Shown here: piece by piece, positions 1-11,346 of the stretch
Position numbering within the stretch: the stretch's first letter is position 1
Layout of the letters: every line of letters starts with the position of its first letter
Assembly: GCF_003003095.1 (NCBI RefSeq)
Contig: NZ_PVTT01000002.1
Coordinates: forward strand, 124,001 to 188,000
Direction: 5' to 3'
DNA length: 64,000 nucleotides
Source: Hasllibacter halocynthiae
GTDB lineage: Bacteria; Pseudomonadota; Alphaproteobacteria; Rhodobacterales; Rhodobacteraceae
The notes under the pieces: generated by a model
Database searches by the model: none
Seen by the model: the letters and a program-made list of their open reading frames with translations, nothing else
What the model was told of the DNA's origin: nothing
Position numbers and translations under genes: made by a program

Positions 1-429
1 TGCCGCGCGGCGGTTGATGAGGATCACCTCCGCCACGGCCCAGGCGAGGAGCCCCCCGAAGAGGACCACCGCCGCGAGGTCTCCGTTCACCAGCAGATGC
101 GCCACCGCCCAGATCTTCACCGCCGTGAGCTGCGGGTGCCGCATCCGGGTGCCGATCCGCCCCCCGGCGTTCGAGGCCACGAAGAGCCAGACGGCGAGCA
201 GCGTCAGCAGGTTGTTCAGATGCGTCAGCCAGAGCGGCGGGTACCAGAGCGGGACCCATGCGGCCCAGCGGTAGCCATAGACCATCAGCACGAGCGAGAG
301 GACGAGCGCGAGGGCGACGAGGCCCTTGCCGGGATCGCCGAGCCGCGCGCGGGAGGCGGGCGCGAGGCGCTTCCAGAGATGGGCGCCGGACCAGAGCGCG
401 ACGCCGGAGACGAGGAGGAGATAGCCCAT
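1..429 (-). CDS. NnrU-family membrane protein (3' part missing)
   Basis: This is the N-terminal 143 residues of an integral membrane protein; the gene runs off the left edge. It starts MGYLLLVSGVALWSGAHLWK and has several hydrophobic segments (about residues 1-17, 36-52, 68-86 and 110-135). The pattern around WYPPLWLTHLNNLLTLLAVW and the RMRHPQLTAVKIWAVAHLLVNGD stretch is that of the NnrU family. These proteins are linked to nitrite/nitric oxide metabolism in some bacteria and are distant relatives of isoprenoid-modifying membrane proteins. The start lies 9 bp downstream of the mcl2 stop codon on the same strand, so the two are probably co-transcribed. A role in denitrification is not shown by anything else here. 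Confidence 0.75.
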   Translation of the reverse strand, partial: MGYLLLVSGVALWSGAHLWKRLAPASRARLGDPGKGLVALALVLSLVLMVYGYRWAAWVPLWYPPLWLTHLNNLLTLLAVWLFVASNAGGRIGTRMRHPQLTAVKIWAVAHLLVNGDLAAVVLFGGLLAWAVAEVILINRRAA

Positions 430-438
430 CCGCCGCCT

Positions 439-1266
439 CTACCCCGCCGCCCCGGCGATGGCGAGGATCCGCCGGGCGGCGCGGACGTGGAGGTTCTCGA
501 CGATGCGGCCGTCGAGGACCGCGACGCCCGCGCCCTGCGCCAGCATGGCCTCGAAGGCCTCTATGCGGCGGCGGGCCAGGGCGACCTCCTCGTCCGAGGG
601 GCCGAAGGCGGCGTTCGCGGCGGCGACCTGCACGGGGTGGATCAGGGTCTTGCCGTCGAAGCCGAGGCGGCGGCCCTCCGCGCATTCGGCCCGGAGGGCG
701 TCCGCGTCCCGGAAGGCCCCGCACACCCCGTCGAGCGCGACGACCCCGGCCGCGCGGGCGGCCAGGACGATGCCCTGGAGGGCGAGGGCCATGGCCGGGC
801 GCCCCTCGGCGCGCAGCTCGGCGGCGAGGTCGTTGGTCCCGGCGACGAGGCCGGCGAGGCCCTCGGCGGCGGCGATGGCGGGGGCCCGAAGGACGCCGGA
901 CGGCGTCTCTATCATGGCCCAGACGGGAAGGCCGGTGCCGTCGCGCGCCTTCGCGACGGCGGCGGGGCCCTCGGCCTTCGGAATCAGCACGCCGTCTGGG
1001 GCGAGCGCCCGGACTGCCTGCAGGTCGTCCTCGTGCCAGGGGGTGCCGAGGCCGTTGACGCGGACGATCCGCAGCGCAGGGCCGGGCGTCGCAAGCGCGC
1101 CGGCCAGGGCGTCGCGGGCCGCGGGCTTCGCGGCGGGCGCGACGGCGTCCTCGAGGTCGTAGATCACGGCGTCCGCCCCGGCGCCGGGCGCCTTGGCGAG
1201 GGCCCGGGGGCTGGAGGCCGGCACGAAGAGCGCGGACCTGACGGGGCGCGGGGCGGGATCGGTCAT
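439..1266 (-). CDS. mcl2: CitE/HpcH-type CoA-ester lyase, probable (3S)-malyl-CoA thioesterase
   Basis: The 275-residue protein belongs to the HpcH/HpaI aldolase, citrate lyase beta-like family. Visible motifs are SALFVPASSPRALAKA near the N-terminus, DAVIYDLEDAVAP (Mg-binding acidic residues), WAMIETPSG and GFDGKTLIHPVQ. In Rhodobacter sphaeroides, Mcl2 sits a few genes from mdh-sucCDAB and hydrolyses malyl-CoA to malate in the ethylmalonyl-CoA pathway, so synteny favours Mcl2 over the larger, lyase-active Mcl1. It could also be another CitE-like lyase. The ATG at 1266 is chosen because the conserved N-terminus begins about ten codons later. It is transcribed away from the TCA operon, with a 282-bp gap to the next gene. 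Confidence 0.75.
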   Translation of the reverse strand: MTDPAPRPVRSALFVPASSPRALAKAPGAGADAVIYDLEDAVAPAAKPAARDALAGALATPGPALRIVRVNGLGTPWHEDDLQAVRALAPDGVLIPKAEGPAAVAKARDGTGLPVWAMIETPSGVLRAPAIAAAEGLAGLVAGTNDLAAELRAEGRPAMALALQGIVLAARAAGVVALDGVCGAFRDADALRAECAEGRRLGFDGKTLIHPVQVAAANAAFGPSDEEVALARRRIEAFEAMLAQGAGVAVLDGRIVENLHVRAARRILAIAGAAG

Positions 1267-1398
1267 GCCGCCCGATGCCTGCGGGCCGGCGCGGGCGGGC
1301 GCAAGGCCGAACCGCGCCCGAAGCCGGCGTTGCGCGGCGCGCGGCGCGTTCACGCCTCTGCCCCCGGGGGCGCGAATCGCCCGTGCCGTCCGCCGCCG

Positions 1399-1422
1399 CC
1401 CCTTCGGAGACCCCTTCGGAGA
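1399..1422. repeat. two tandem copies of a 12-bp unit
   Basis: CCCCTTCGGAGA occurs twice head to tail in the 282-bp gap between mcl2 and the next gene. The TTCGG word is common in GC-rich hairpin loops of this genome. I see no other structure in the gap. Confidence 0.7.
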
Positions 1423-1548
1423 CAGGGCCGCGGCCCCGTGCGCGAGCGCGCGGGGAGGAGAGCGCGGTGCGTTAACGGGCCCGCAAGGATCCTGCGGCAT
1501 CCTTCTCGCGTCGGCCGAGGATGCCGGCAGCAAGGGGGGTGCGGGGTC

Positions 1549-1902
1549 ATGCGGGTCATCTTGGGTTGCATGCTGGCGGCTTTGCTGGGGCCGCCATGGT
1601 GGGGACCGGCCGAGGCGCGGGAAGGCGGCGGCGGAGCCAGGCCGGCGGAGGCCCGGCCAGGCGCGGCGGCGGCATGCGGGCGCCGCCCGGAGGTGCTGGC
1701 CCTTCTGGCGGAGCGGCGCGGCGAGACCCGGCGCGGCATCGGGATGCACGGGTCGGGCCGGGTGGTCGAGGTCTTCGCCTCCGAGGGGGGCGGCTGGACG
1801 GTGATCGCGACCGAGCCCTCGGGCCGGACCTGCGTCATCGCCGCCGGCCACGGCTGGGAGGACCTGCGCGAGGCCCCTCCCCCGCCGGGCGTGCCGGCCT
1901 GA
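1549..1902 (+). CDS. small exported protein of unknown function
   Basis: The 117-residue product has a hydrophobic export signal (residues about 3-22, VILGCMLAALLGPPW, with AEA as a likely cleavage site). The mature part carries two cysteines, in AAACGRRPEVLALLAERRGE and GRTCVIAAGHGWED, which could form one disulfide. The pattern VVEVFASEGGGWTVIATEP looks like a compact beta-rich periplasmic domain. I recognise it only as a small protein type often seen beside mcl2/mdh in Rhodobacterales; no function is known to me. It reads in the same direction as mdh, 99 bp upstream, but a promoter-like element lies between, so it may be separately transcribed. Confidence 0.7.
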   Translation: MRVILGCMLAALLGPPWWGPAEAREGGGGARPAEARPGAAAACGRRPEVLALLAERRGETRRGIGMHGSGRVVEVFASEGGGWTVIATEPSGRTCVIAAGHGWEDLREAPPPPGVPA

Positions 1903-2964
<1,062 letters not shown>

Positions 2965-3074
2965 GGCCGGCCGCCGGGGACCGCGGCGGGCGAGCCGGGG
3001 CGCCGCGGCGACCATCCCGGAGGCGCGGGACCCGACGGCGGCGCGGCACCGTCCGCGGCCCGCGGCGCGGGTTT

Positions 3075-3103
3075 GTGATCACGGCGCCGCGAGCCGTGAT
3101 CAC
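3075..3103. promoter_or_regulatory. dyad with two GTGATCAC palindromes between mdh and sucC
   Basis: GTGATCACGGC (3075-3085) and GCCGTGATCAC (3093-3103) are perfect inverted repeats with a 7-base spacer. Each arm contains the self-complementary octamer GTGATCAC, and the two octamers are 21 bp apart centre to centre, i.e. on the same helical face. That geometry suits a regulator binding as paired dimers. As RNA it would also be a strong 11-bp hairpin that could process or attenuate the mdh-suc transcript. It lies about 100 bp upstream of the possible sucC start of transcription. Confidence 0.55.
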
Positions 3104-3150
3104 GGGAATGCGCGGCGGGTGGCCGGGCCGCCTTCCCGGGGCCCCCGGGG

Positions 3151-3179
3151 CTGGGCGGGGCCGGCGCGCCGGGCTAAGG
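3151..3179 (+). promoter_or_regulatory. weak candidate promoter before sucC
   Basis: CTGGGC (3151-3156), 17 bp, CTAAGG (3174-3179) resembles the shared promoter form, but the -35 half lacks TTG. It would start transcription near 3186, 23 bp before the sucC ATG. Confidence 0.25.
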
Positions 3180-3208
3180 GGGCGGAGACGTTCCAGCGGA
3201 GCCCGCCC

Positions 3209-4399
3209 ATGAATATCCACGAGTACCAGGCCAAGGCCCTCTTGCGCGACTACGGCGCGCCCGTGAGCGACGGGCGGGTGGTCCTGCGCGCCGACGAGGC
3301 GAAGTCCAAGGCGGGCGAGATGGACGGCCCCCTCTGGGTCGTGAAGGCGCAGATCCATGCGGGCGGGCGCGGCAAGGGCCGCTTCGAGGGTGCCGAGGAA
3401 GGCAAGGGCGGCGTCCGGATCGCCCGATCGGTCGAGGAGGCCGCCGAGGAGGCCCGCGCCATGCTGGGACGGACCCTCGTCACGCACCAGACGGGCCCGG
3501 CGGGCAAGCAGGTGAACCGCATCTATATCGAGGACGGCAGCGACATCGCGCGCGAGCTCTACCTCGCGCTGCTCGTGAACCGGGAGACGGGGCGCATCGG
3601 CTTCGTCTGCTCGACGGAAGGCGGGATGGACATCGAGGAGGTCGCCGAGAGCACGCCGGAGAAGATCGTCTCCTTCGACGTGGACCCGGCGACCGGGTTC
3701 ATGCCCTGGCACGGGCGGCGGGTCGCCTTCGCGCTGGAGCTGGAGGGGCCGCAGGTCAAGCAGTGCGTCAAGCTGATGGGCCAGCTCTACCGGGCGTTCG
3801 TCGAGAAGGACATGGAGCAGCTGGAGATCAACCCGCTGATCGTCACGACGGGCGGCGACCTGAAGGTCCTGGACGCGAAGGTCGGCTTCGACGGCAACGC
3901 CCTCTACCGCCATCCCGACATCGCCGAGCTGCGCGACGAGTCCGAGGAGGACCCCAAGGAGCTGCAGGCCGGCAAGTACGACCTGAACTACATCGCCCTC
4001 GACGGCGAGATCGGGTGCATGGTGAACGGCGCGGGCCTGGCCATGGCGACGATGGACATCATCAAGCTCTACGGGGCGGAGCCGGCGAACTTCCTCGACG
4101 TGGGCGGCGGCGCGACGAAAGAGAAGGTGACGGAGGCGTTCAAGATCATCACGAGCGACCCGCAGGTGAAAGGCATCCTCGTGAACATCTTCGGCGGCAT
4201 CATGCGCTGCGACGTGATCGCCGAAGGGGTGGTCGCCGCGGTGAGGGAGGTCGGGCTGGAGGTGCCGCTGGTGGTGCGCCTCGAGGGCACGAACGTCGAG
4301 AAGGGCAAGGCCATCATCAACGAGAGCGGGTTGAACGTGATCGCGGCGGACGACCTGAAGGACGGGGCGCAGAAGATCGTGAAGGCGGTGAAGGGATGA
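3209..4399 (+). CDS. sucC: succinyl-CoA synthetase, ADP/GDP-forming, beta subunit
   Basis: This subunit carries the nucleotide-grasp fold and binds succinate and ATP/GDP; with SucD it interconverts succinyl-CoA and succinate. The 396-residue protein begins [16 protein letters not shown], the family hallmark. It has the ATP-grasp glycine-rich region ([14 protein letters not shown], about residues 51-64), the metal/nucleotide segment LEINPLIVT (about 207-215) and the C-terminal CoA-ligase region [13 protein letters not shown]. The ATG at 3209 is fixed by the conserved start; an upstream in-frame extension to 3119 is not conserved sequence. Its stop overlaps the next small gene (ATGA), so translation is probably coupled. 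Confidence 0.97.
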   Translation: MNIHEYQAKALLRDYGAPVSDGRVVLRADEAKSKAGEMDGPLWVVKAQIHAGGRGKGRFEGAEEGKGGVRIARSVEEAAEEARAMLGRTLVTHQTGPAGKQVNRIYIEDGSDIARELYLALLVNRETGRIGFVCSTEGGMDIEEVAESTPEKIVSFDVDPATGFMPWHGRRVAFALELEGPQVKQCVKLMGQLYRAFVEKDMEQLEINPLIVTTGGDLKVLDAKVGFDGNALYRHPDIAELRDESEEDPKELQAGKYDLNYIALDGEIGCMVNGAGLAMATMDIIKLYGAEPANFLDVGGGATKEKVTEAFKIITSDPQVKGILVNIFGGIMRCDVIAEGVVAAVREVGLEVPLVVRLEGTNVEKGKAIINESGLNVIAADDLKDGAQKIVKAVKG

Positions 4400-4893
4400 G
4401 GGGCCGGATCCTGATCGCGGCCGTCCTGCTGGCGCCGCCCCTCGGGGCGGCGGCAGAGGGGGAGGGCCCCACGCCCTTCCAGGCGGTCTGCATCGCCGCC
4501 GTGCCGGAGCTGGACGCCGAGGCGATCCGCTCGGCCGCGCGCGACTACACCGGGCGCGAGGGGGCACGGGCCTTCGACTACGAGTTCGAGGCCGGGCGCG
4601 CCTGCCAGGTGCGCGCGCACGGGGCCCCCGCCCCCACGCGCGAGGGCGCGGACGCCGACGCGGACGCCATCGCCGAGGCCGCGGGCGGCGAGGTCGTCGT
4701 CTCGCGCGCGGAGGACGGGGGCCGCGGCTTCTTCCACCGCATCGACGCGCCCGAGGGCGAGATGATCGTGGTCACGCGCCTCGAGGGGCCCGTGCGCTTC
4801 TCGATGGTCCGGGACACCTCCCACGGGGAGGAGGGCGGGCGCTGGGGCGAGCATTCGCACGGCGGCGGCCACGGCGAGGGGCGCCGCGACTAG
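4396..4893 (+). CDS. exported small protein lodged between sucC and sucD
   Basis: The 165-residue product starts on an ATG that overlaps the sucC stop by four bases. Residues about 4-20 ([17 protein letters not shown]) are a signal peptide. The mature domain has two cysteines ([21 protein letters not shown]), which may form a disulfide. A histidine/glycine-rich tail ([13 protein letters not shown]) could bind a metal such as Zn, Ni or Cu. I do not recognise the family. Its fixed place inside the TCA operon suggests co-expression with succinyl-CoA synthetase, although the protein itself should be periplasmic. The function is open. Confidence 0.75.
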   Translation: MRGRILIAAVLLAPPLGAAAEGEGPTPFQAVCIAAVPELDAEAIRSAARDYTGREGARAFDYEFEAGRACQVRAHGAPAPTREGADADADAIAEAAGGEVVVSRAEDGGRGFFHRIDAPEGEMIVVTRLEGPVRFSMVRDTSHGEEGGRWGEHSHGGGHGEGRRD

Positions 4894-4950
4894 CCCGCGG
4901 GCCGCATGGGCGGGACGCGCCCGCAAGGAACACCCACTCCAGGAGCCGAC

Positions 4951-5832
4951 ATGGCCATCCTCATCGACGAAGAAACGAAGGTCATCTGCCAGGGCTTCAC
5001 CGGCTCGCAGGGGACGTTCCACTCCGAGCAGGCGATCGCCTACGGGACCAAGATGGTGGGGGGCGTGACCCCCGGCAAAGGCGGGCAGGTGCACCTGGAC
5101 CTGCCGGTCTTCGACAGCGTCCACGAGGCGGTGGCGGAGACGGGGGCGGACGCCTCCGTGATCTACGTGCCGCCCCCCTTCGCGGCCGATTCCATCCTGG
5201 AGGCGATCGACGCGGAGGTGCCGCTGGTGGTGTGCATCACCGAAGGCATCCCCGTCCTCGACATGGCGGTGGTCAAGCGGGCGCTGGACGGTTCGGGGAC
5301 GCGGCTGATCGGGCCGAACTGCCCCGGGGTGATCACGCCCGGCGCCTGCAAGATCGGCATCATGCCGGGCCACATCCACAAGCGGGGGTCGGTGGGGGTC
5401 GTGTCGCGGTCCGGGACGCTGACCTACGAGGCGGTTAAGCAGACCTCCGACAGCGGGCTGGGCCAGTCCACCGCCGTCGGGATCGGGGGCGACCCGATCA
5501 AGGGGACCGAGCATATCGACGTCCTGGAGATGTTCCTCGCCGACGACGAGACGCAGTCGATCATCATGATCGGCGAGATCGGCGGCACCGCCGAGGAGGA
5601 GGCCGCGCAGTTCCTCGCAGACGAGCGCAAGCGCGGCCGCTGGAAGCCCACGGCGGGCTTCATCGCCGGCCGCACCGCGCCGCCGGGCCGCCGGATGGGC
5701 CATGCGGGCGCCATCGTCGCGGGGGGTCAGGGCGACGCCGAATCGAAGATCGAGGCGATGCGCGCGGCCGGGATCGTGGTGGCCGACAGCCCCGCCACCC
5801 TGGGCGAGGCGGTTCTGGAGGCGATCGGGTGA
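4951..5832 (+). CDS. sucD: succinyl-CoA synthetase alpha subunit
   Basis: This subunit binds CoA and is transiently phosphorylated on histidine during succinyl-CoA/succinate interconversion. The 293-residue protein has the CoA-binding Rossmann region with [15 protein letters not shown] (about residues 15-29) and [10 protein letters not shown]. It also has [12 protein letters not shown] (about 123-134), the SRSGTLTYE motif and the phospho-histidine H251 in [11 protein letters not shown]. The ATG at 4951 has a strong ribosome site, AGGAG at 4941-4945. The gene follows the small exported-protein gene by 57 bp and overlaps the next gene at its stop. Confidence 0.97.
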   Translation: MAILIDEETKVICQGFTGSQGTFHSEQAIAYGTKMVGGVTPGKGGQVHLDLPVFDSVHEAVAETGADASVIYVPPPFAADSILEAIDAEVPLVVCITEGIPVLDMAVVKRALDGSGTRLIGPNCPGVITPGACKIGIMPGHIHKRGSVGVVSRSGTLTYEAVKQTSDSGLGQSTAVGIGGDPIKGTEHIDVLEMFLADDETQSIIMIGEIGGTAEEEAAQFLADERKRGRWKPTAGFIAGRTAPPGRRMGHAGAIVAGGQGDAESKIEAMRAAGIVVADSPATLGEAVLEAIG

Positions 5833-6395
5833 AGCGGCTCGCCGCGGCGCTCGCGCTGCTGGCCGCGCCGGCCGCGGCGACCCCGCCGGGGCCGTGCCTC
5901 TCCGCGCCGTCCTTCGAGGCCGCGCTGGAGGCCTTGAAGGGCGAAGGCTGGGCGGTGGTCGAGCCGGGCGAGGCGCTGCCCGACGAGGCCGCGTTGGGGG
6001 TCGGCCTGATCGACGCCTACAACATGCTGGCGTCCGGCCCGCTGCCCCCCCATGCGGGATCGGACATCGAGCGGTCGGTAGCGATGGCCCGCGGGCTGGC
6101 GCGGCGCGTGGACACGGAAGGCAGCCGGGTGCGGGTGCTGCTGCGGAACCCGGGCGAGGCGCTGCGGCTCTCGCTGATCGACGGCACGACGCTGACCTGC
6201 GCCGCGACCACCGCCGCGCCCCTGCCGCCCCCGGCCGACCCGGCCGCCGGCTACGGCCCGCCGCTGAGCCAGCCGCTGCCAGGCGGGCGCCTTCGGGCCG
6301 TGCCGATGAACCCGGCCGTCCTTTCCGAGGCGGCGGCCCTCCCCGTGGCGGCGACGGGGCATTACCTGATCGAACGCGATCTCCCCCCTCAATAG
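5829..6395 (+). CDS. exported protein of unknown function between sucD and sucA
   Basis: The 188-residue product starts at GTG, overlapping the sucD stop (GTGA). The N-terminus ([19 protein letters not shown]) is a typical signal peptide. The mature part has two cysteines, in [16 protein letters not shown] and [14 protein letters not shown], and a proline-rich linker followed by a short C-terminal segment. I do not recognise a domain. It is the third small exported protein placed among the TCA enzymes of this block, and by spacing must be on the same mRNA as sucD and sucA (15 bp to the sucA start). Confidence 0.7.
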   Translation: MKRLAAALALLAAPAAATPPGPCLSAPSFEAALEALKGEGWAVVEPGEALPDEAALGVGLIDAYNMLASGPLPPHAGSDIERSVAMARGLARRVDTEGSRVRVLLRNPGEALRLSLIDGTTLTCAATTAAPLPPPADPAAGYGPPLSQPLPGGRLRAVPMNPAVLSEAAALPVAATGHYLIERDLPPQ

Positions 6396-6410
6396 CCCCG
6401 AGACGTTCCG

Positions 6411-9350
6411 ATGACCGACCAGTCCCCCAACGACATCATGCACGCCTCGCAGTTCCTCGACGGGGGCAACGCCGCCTATCTCGAGCGGCTGCAGGCCCGC
6501 TATCGGGACGATCCGAACGCGGTGGCGGACGACTGGCGGGCGTTCTTCGACCAGCTCGGCGAGGCGCCCGAGGGGCCGTCCTGGGCGCGGGCCGACTGGC
6601 CGCCCCAGCCCGGGGGCGAGCTGCACGGCGCCCTGACGGGCGAGTGGGGGGAGGCGGAGGCCAAGGCCGCCGCGACGAAGATCGAGAGGAAGGCCGCCGA
6701 GGCCGGGCGCGAGGTCTCGGAGCGGGACGTGCGGCGGGCCGTCACCGACAGCATCCGCGCGCTCATGCTGATCCGCGCCTACCGCATCCGCGGGCACCTC
6801 GCCGCCGACCTCGACCCGCTGGGCTTTCGCGAGAAGTCCGACCACCCCGAGCTGGACATCCGGTCCTACGGGTTCACGGACGCGGACCTCGACCGGCGCA
6901 TCTTCATCGACAACGTCCTCGGCCTCGAGACGGCGACGCTGCGCGAGATCCTCGCCCTGGTGCGGCGGACCTATTGCGGCACCTTCGCGCTGCAGTTCAT
7001 GCACATCTCCGACCCCGAGCAGTCGGCCTGGCTGAAGGAGCGGATCGAGGGCTACGGCAAGGAGATCGCGTTCACCCGGAAGGGCCGCAAGGCGATCCTG
7101 AACAAGCTCGTCGAGGCGGAGGGCTTCGAGAAGTTCCTCCATGTGAAGTACACCGGCACCAAGCGCTTCGGCCTCGACGGGGGCGAGGCGCTGATCCCGG
7201 CGATGGAGCAGATCATCAAGCGCGGCGGCGCCCTCGGGATCGAGGAGATCGTCATCGGCATGCCCCACCGGGGCCGGCTGTCGGTCCTGGCCAACGTGAT
7301 GCGCAAGCCCTACCGCGCCATCTTCAACGAGTTCCAGGGCGGCTCGTTCAAGCCGGACGACGTCGACGGCTCTGGCGACGTGAAGTACCACCTCGGCGCC
7401 TCCTCCGACCGGGAGTTCGACGGGAACACCGTCCATCTCAGCCTGACGGCGAACCCCTCGCACCTGGAGGCGGTGAACCCCGTGGTGCTGGGCAAGGCGC
7501 GGGCCAAGCAGGACCAGATGGGCGACGAGGAGCGCACACGCGTCCTGCCGCTGCTGCTGCACGGCGACGCGGCCTTCGCCGGCCAGGGCGTGGTGGCCGA
7601 GTGCTTCCAGCTCTCGGGCGTCCGGGGGCACCGGACGGGCGGGACGATGCACATCGTGGTGAACAACCAGATCGGCTTCACCACGGCGCCGCATTTCAGC
7701 CGCTCGTCCCCCTACCCCACGGACATCGCGCTGATGGTCGAGGCGCCGATCTTCCACGTGAACGGCGACGACCCCGAGGCGGTGGTCCACGCGGCGAAGG
7801 TGGCGACCGAGTTCCGCCAGAAGTTCCGCAAGGACGTCGTGATCGACATCTTCTGCTACCGCCGGTTCGGGCACAACGAGGGCGACGAGCCCATGTTCAC
7901 CAACCCGGTGATGTACAAGACGATCAAGAAGCAGAAGACCACGCTGACCCTCTACACCGACCGGCTGATCGCCGACGACCTGATCCCCGAGGGCGAGGTC
8001 GAGGACATGAAGGCCGCCTTCCAGTCCCACCTCGCGGACGAGTTCGAGGCCGGCAAGGAGTACCGCCCCAACAAGGCCGACTGGCTGGACGGGAAGTGGT
8101 CGCACTTGGACAAGCGCGAGAAGGGCAAGTACCAGCGCGGCAAGACCGCGATCGACCCCGCCCTCTTCGACAGGATCGGGGGCGCGCTGACGCGCGTGCC
8201 CGAGGGCTTCCCCGTCCATCGCACGGTCGAGCGGCTGATCGGCGCCAAGCGCGAGATGTTCGAGACGGGGGCCGGCTTCGACTGGGCCACGGCCGAGGCG
8301 CTGGCCTTCGGCTCGCTCCTCACGGAGGGGTATCCGGTTCGGCTGTCGGGGCAGGACTCGGCGCGGGGGACCTTCTCGCAGCGGCACAGCGCCTTCGTGA
8401 ACCAGGCGGACGAGGATCGCTACTACCCCCTCAACCACGTCGAGGAGGGGCAGGCGCGCTACGAGGTCATCGACTCGATGCTCTCGGAATACGCGGTGCT
8501 GGGCTTCGAGTACGGCTACTCGCTGGCAGAGCCCAACGCCCTTACGCTGTGGGAGGCGCAGTTCGGCGACTTCGCCAATGGCGGGCAGATCATGTTCGAC
8601 CAGTTCATCAGCAGCGGCGAGTCGAAATGGCTTCGCATGAGCGGCCTCGTCTGCCTGCTGCCCCACGGCTACGAGGGACAGGGGCCGGAGCATTCCTCGG
8701 CCCGGCTGGAGCGGTTCCTGCAGATGTGCGGGCAGGACAACTGGATCGTGGCCAACTGCACCACGCCGGCCAACTACTTCCACATCCTGCGCCGGCAGCT
8801 TCACCGGAGCTTCCGCAAGCCCCTGATCCTGATGACGCCGAAATCGCTGCTGCGGAACAAGATGGCGGTGTCCACCAAGGCCGAGATGACCACCGGGTCC
8901 AGCTTCCACCGCGTCCTGTGGGACGACGCCCAGCAGGGGCTGAGCGACCTGGCGCTGAAGGCCGACGACGCGGTCCGGCGGGTCGTCCTGTGCTCGGGCA
9001 AGGTCTACTACGACCTTCTGGAGGAGCGGGACGCGCGCGGGGCGGACGACGTCTACCTCCTCAGGGTCGAGCAGTTCTACCCCTTCCCCGCCCAGTCCAT
9101 GGTCCAGGAGCTGTCGCGCTTCCCGAACGCCGACGTCGTCTGGTGCCAGGAGGAGCCGAAGAACCAGGGCGCCTGGTCCTTCATCGAGCCCAACCTCGAA
9201 TGGGTGCTGGGGCGGATCGGGCACCGCGCGAAGCGCCCCGCCTATGCCGGCCGCGCGACGAGCGCCTCGCCCGCGACGGGCCTCGCCTCGTCGCACAAGG
9301 AACAGCAGGCCGACCTCGTGAACGCCGCCCTGACGATCGGAGAGAAGTGA
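6411..9350 (+). CDS. sucA: 2-oxoglutarate dehydrogenase E1 component
   Basis: This thiamine-diphosphate enzyme decarboxylates 2-oxoglutarate and passes the succinyl group to the lipoyl arms of SucB. The 979-residue length is normal. The N-terminus has the E2-binding segment with [17 protein letters not shown]. The core shows [14 protein letters not shown] (about residues 283-296), the ThDP/Mg region [16 protein letters not shown] and NNQIGFTT. The C-terminal transketolase-like half includes [16 protein letters not shown] and [19 protein letters not shown]. The start at 6411 gives the conserved N-terminus; the ribosome site is weak, perhaps because translation is coupled. The stop overlaps the sucB ATG by one base (TGATG). 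Confidence 0.97.
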   Translation: MTDQSPNDIMHASQFLDGGNAAYLERLQARYRDDPNAVADDWRAFFDQLGEAPEGPSWARADWPPQPGGELHGALTGEWGEAEAKAAATKIERKAAEAGREVSERDVRRAVTDSIRALMLIRAYRIRGHLAADLDPLGFREKSDHPELDIRSYGFTDADLDRRIFIDNVLGLETATLREILALVRRTYCGTFALQFMHISDPEQSAWLKERIEGYGKEIAFTRKGRKAILNKLVEAEGFEKFLHVKYTGTKRFGLDGGEALIPAMEQIIKRGGALGIEEIVIGMPHRGRLSVLANVMRKPYRAIFNEFQGGSFKPDDVDGSGDVKYHLGASSDREFDGNTVHLSLTANPSHLEAVNPVVLGKARAKQDQMGDEERTRVLPLLLHGDAAFAGQGVVAECFQLSGVRGHRTGGTMHIVVNNQIGFTTAPHFSRSSPYPTDIALMVEAPIFHVNGDDPEAVVHAAKVATEFRQKFRKDVVIDIFCYRRFGHNEGDEPMFTNPVMYKTIKKQKTTLTLYTDRLIADDLIPEGEVEDMKAAFQSHLADEFEAGKEYRPNKADWLDGKWSHLDKREKGKYQRGKTAIDPALFDRIGGALTRVPEGFPVHRTVERLIGAKREMFETGAGFDWATAEALAFGSLLTEGYPVRLSGQDSARGTFSQRHSAFVNQADEDRYYPLNHVEEGQARYEVIDSMLSEYAVLGFEYGYSLAEPNALTLWEAQFGDFANGGQIMFDQFISSGESKWLRMSGLVCLLPHGYEGQGPEHSSARLERFLQMCGQDNWIVANCTTPANYFHILRRQLHRSFRKPLILMTPKSLLRNKMAVSTKAEMTTGSSFHRVLWDDAQQGLSDLALKADDAVRRVVLCSGKVYYDLLEERDARGADDVYLLRVEQFYPFPAQSMVQELSRFPNADVVWCQEEPKNQGAWSFIEPNLEWVLGRIGHRAKRPAYAGRATSASPATGLASSHKEQQADLVNAALTIGEK

Positions 9351-10963
9351 TGGAAGTCCGCGTGCCCGCCCTGGGGGAGTCCGTGACCGAGGCCACCGTG
9401 GCGACCTGGTTCGTCAAGGAGGGAGAGGCCGTCGAGGCCGACCAGATGCTCTGCGAGCTGGAGACCGACAAGGTCACCGTCGAGGTGCCCGCCCCCGCCG
9501 CCGGCATCCTGGAGGAGATCGTCGCCAAGGAGGGCGAGACAGTCGCGCCCGACGCGCTGCTGGCGAGCATCGCCGCGGGCGAGGGCGCGACCCGGTCCGC
9601 CCGGCCGAACACCCCCGACCAGCGCGAGGCCGCCGAGGCCGCGGGCCATTCGGAGGACGTGGCGAGGGGCGCGGCCGAAGGCGCCGGGGGCGAGGCCGGG
9701 GGCGAGGCCGGGGGCGAGATCCCCGTCATGGTGCCGGCCCTGGGCGAGTCCGTGACCGAGGCCACGGTCGCCACCTGGTTCAAGAAGGAAGGTGAGAGCG
9801 TCGAGGCGGACGAGATGCTCTGCGAGCTGGAGACCGACAAGGTCTCGGTCGAGGTGCCCGCCCCCGCCGCCGGGGTGCTGGACCGGATCACAGCCCCCGA
9901 GGGCGAGACGGTGCAGGCGGACGCGCAGCTCGCGGTGATCCGGGGCGGCGATGCGGGCGCCGGGGCGGCGTCCGGCGGTGCGGATGAGGCCGCGCCCTCG
10001 GCCGGGGGCACGAGCCCGGACTACGGCTCCTCCCCCGCGGACGAGCCGGCGCCGGCACGCAGCGACCCCAGGGGCGACGTCGAGGACGCGCCCTCGGCCC
10101 AGGCGATGATGGCCCGCGAGGGGCTATCGCGGGACGACGTGACGGGCACCGGCCGCGACGGGCGCGTGATGAAGGAGGACGTGCTGAAGGCCCTCTCCCA
10201 GCCGCAGGGGGAGGGCCCGGCGGCCAAGGCCCCGCCGCGCGCGCCGACCCCGGCGGATCAGGCCGACGGGGAGGAGCGGGTCCGAATGTCCCGCCTGCGC
10301 CAGACCATCGCGCGCCGCCTGAAGGACGCGCAGAACACCGCCGCGATGCTGACCACCTACAACGAGGTGGACATGTCGGCGGTGATGGGCCTGCGGCGCG
10401 AGTACAAGGACCTCTTCGAGAAGAAGCACGGCGTGAAGCTGGGCTTCATGTCCTTCTTCACCAAGGCCTGCTGCCACGCCCTGATGGAGGTGCCGGAGGT
10501 CAACGCCGAGATCGACGGCACGGACGTGGTCTACAAGCGCTACGTGAACATGGGCATCGCGGTCGGCACGCCCTCGGGGCTGGTGGTCCCGGTCATCCGC
10601 GACGCGGACCGGCTGTCCTTCGCCGGGATCGAGAAGGCCATCGCGGAGAAGGGCGTGGCGGCGCGGGACGGCAAGCTCTCCATGGCGGACATGCAGGGCG
10701 GGACGTTCACGATCTCGAACGGGGGGGTCTACGGCTCGCTGATGTCCTCGCCGATCCTGAACCCGCCGCAGTCCGGCATCCTCGGGATGCACAAGATCCA
10801 GGAGCGGCCCGTGGTCGTGGGCGGCGAGATCGTCGCGCGCCCGATGATGTACCTCGCGCTGAGCTACGACCACCGGATCGTGGACGGAAAGGGGGCGGTC
10901 ACGTTCCTCGTGCGGGTGAAGGAGGCGCTGGAGGACCCGCGGCGGCTGTTGATGGACCTGTGA
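9350..10963 (+). CDS. sucB: 2-oxoglutarate dehydrogenase E2 with two lipoyl domains
   Basis: This dihydrolipoyl succinyltransferase is the core of the complex. The 537-residue protein has two lipoyl domains, about residues 2-76 with lipoyl-lysine K41, and about 125-199 with K164, each in ELETDKV. They are identical at about 59 of 75 positions and joined by Ala/Gly/Glu-rich linkers. A peripheral subunit-binding domain follows ([20 protein letters not shown], about 247-266). The catalytic domain ends with the HxxxDG motif [12 protein letters not shown]. Many SucB proteins have only one lipoyl domain. Position directly after sucA argues against a pyruvate dehydrogenase E2. The stop overlaps the following GTG. 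Confidence 0.96.
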   Translation: MEVRVPALGESVTEATVATWFVKEGEAVEADQMLCELETDKVTVEVPAPAAGILEEIVAKEGETVAPDALLASIAAGEGATRSARPNTPDQREAAEAAGHSEDVARGAAEGAGGEAGGEAGGEIPVMVPALGESVTEATVATWFKKEGESVEADEMLCELETDKVSVEVPAPAAGVLDRITAPEGETVQADAQLAVIRGGDAGAGAASGGADEAAPSAGGTSPDYGSSPADEPAPARSDPRGDVEDAPSAQAMMAREGLSRDDVTGTGRDGRVMKEDVLKALSQPQGEGPAAKAPPRAPTPADQADGEERVRMSRLRQTIARRLKDAQNTAAMLTTYNEVDMSAVMGLRREYKDLFEKKHGVKLGFMSFFTKACCHALMEVPEVNAEIDGTDVVYKRYVNMGIAVGTPSGLVVPVIRDADRLSFAGIEKAIAEKGVAARDGKLSMADMQGGTFTISNGGVYGSLMSSPILNPPQSGILGMHKIQERPVVVGGEIVARPMMYLALSYDHRIVDGKGAVTFLVRVKEALEDPRRLLMDL

Positions 10964-11346
10964 CCGGGGCCGTCGTCCACATCCGAGAGGCCGACACGCG
11001 GCTCGACGCCTGGGACGACCCGGCGCGCGGGCGGGTCAATTTCCGCACGCTCGTGGACGCCGAGCACGGGCCCTCCGCCTCCATCGTCCAGGGCATCGTC
11101 GAGATGAGGGCGGGCCAGGTCGAGAGACGCCACCACCACGACAGACCCGAGACGGGGTATGTCATCGAGGGCGAGGGGTTCCTCCTCGCCGGGCCGGACC
11201 GGGTCGCCATCGGGGCGGGCGACGCTGTGTTCGTCCCCGCCGGCCTGATCCACGGCTGGTCCGCCCCGGACGGGCCCATGCGCGTCCTCTTCACCTTCGC
11301 CGCCGACCGCCTGTCGGACGTGCCCTACCACTGGGAGAACGCATGA
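10960..11346 (+). CDS. cupin-domain protein
   Basis: The 128-residue protein starts at a GTG overlapping the sucB stop. It is a single small beta-barrel. The metal-binding cupin motif 1 is [19 protein letters not shown] (about residues 47-65) and motif 2 is [14 protein letters not shown] (about 87-100); together they give the usual His/Glu ligand set. Such proteins serve as dioxygenases, isomerases or small-molecule sensors, and the sequence alone does not say which. Co-transcription with the 2-oxoglutarate dehydrogenase genes is clear from the overlaps on both sides; a regulatory or housekeeping role there is only inference. Confidence 0.8.
   Translation: MTGAVVHIREADTRLDAWDDPARGRVNFRTLVDAEHGPSASIVQGIVEMRAGQVERRHHHDRPETGYVIEGEGFLLAGPDRVAIGAGDAVFVPAGLIHGWSAPDGPMRVLFTFAADRLSDVPYHWENA

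Noticed and set aside
97-1548. Long plus-strand reading frame ahead of the small exported gene
   Set aside because: It lies opposite the mcl2 coding strand and reads as Arg/Gly-rich shadow; only the part from 1549 has a signal peptide and family-like features.
3075-3103. FNR/FnrL site
   Set aside because: The half-sites are GTGATCAC, not TTGAT-N4-ATCAA, so no specific regulator can be named.
9350-10963. Pyruvate dehydrogenase E2 because of two lipoyl domains
   Set aside because: It directly follows and overlaps sucA and sits between 2-oxoglutarate dehydrogenase genes.
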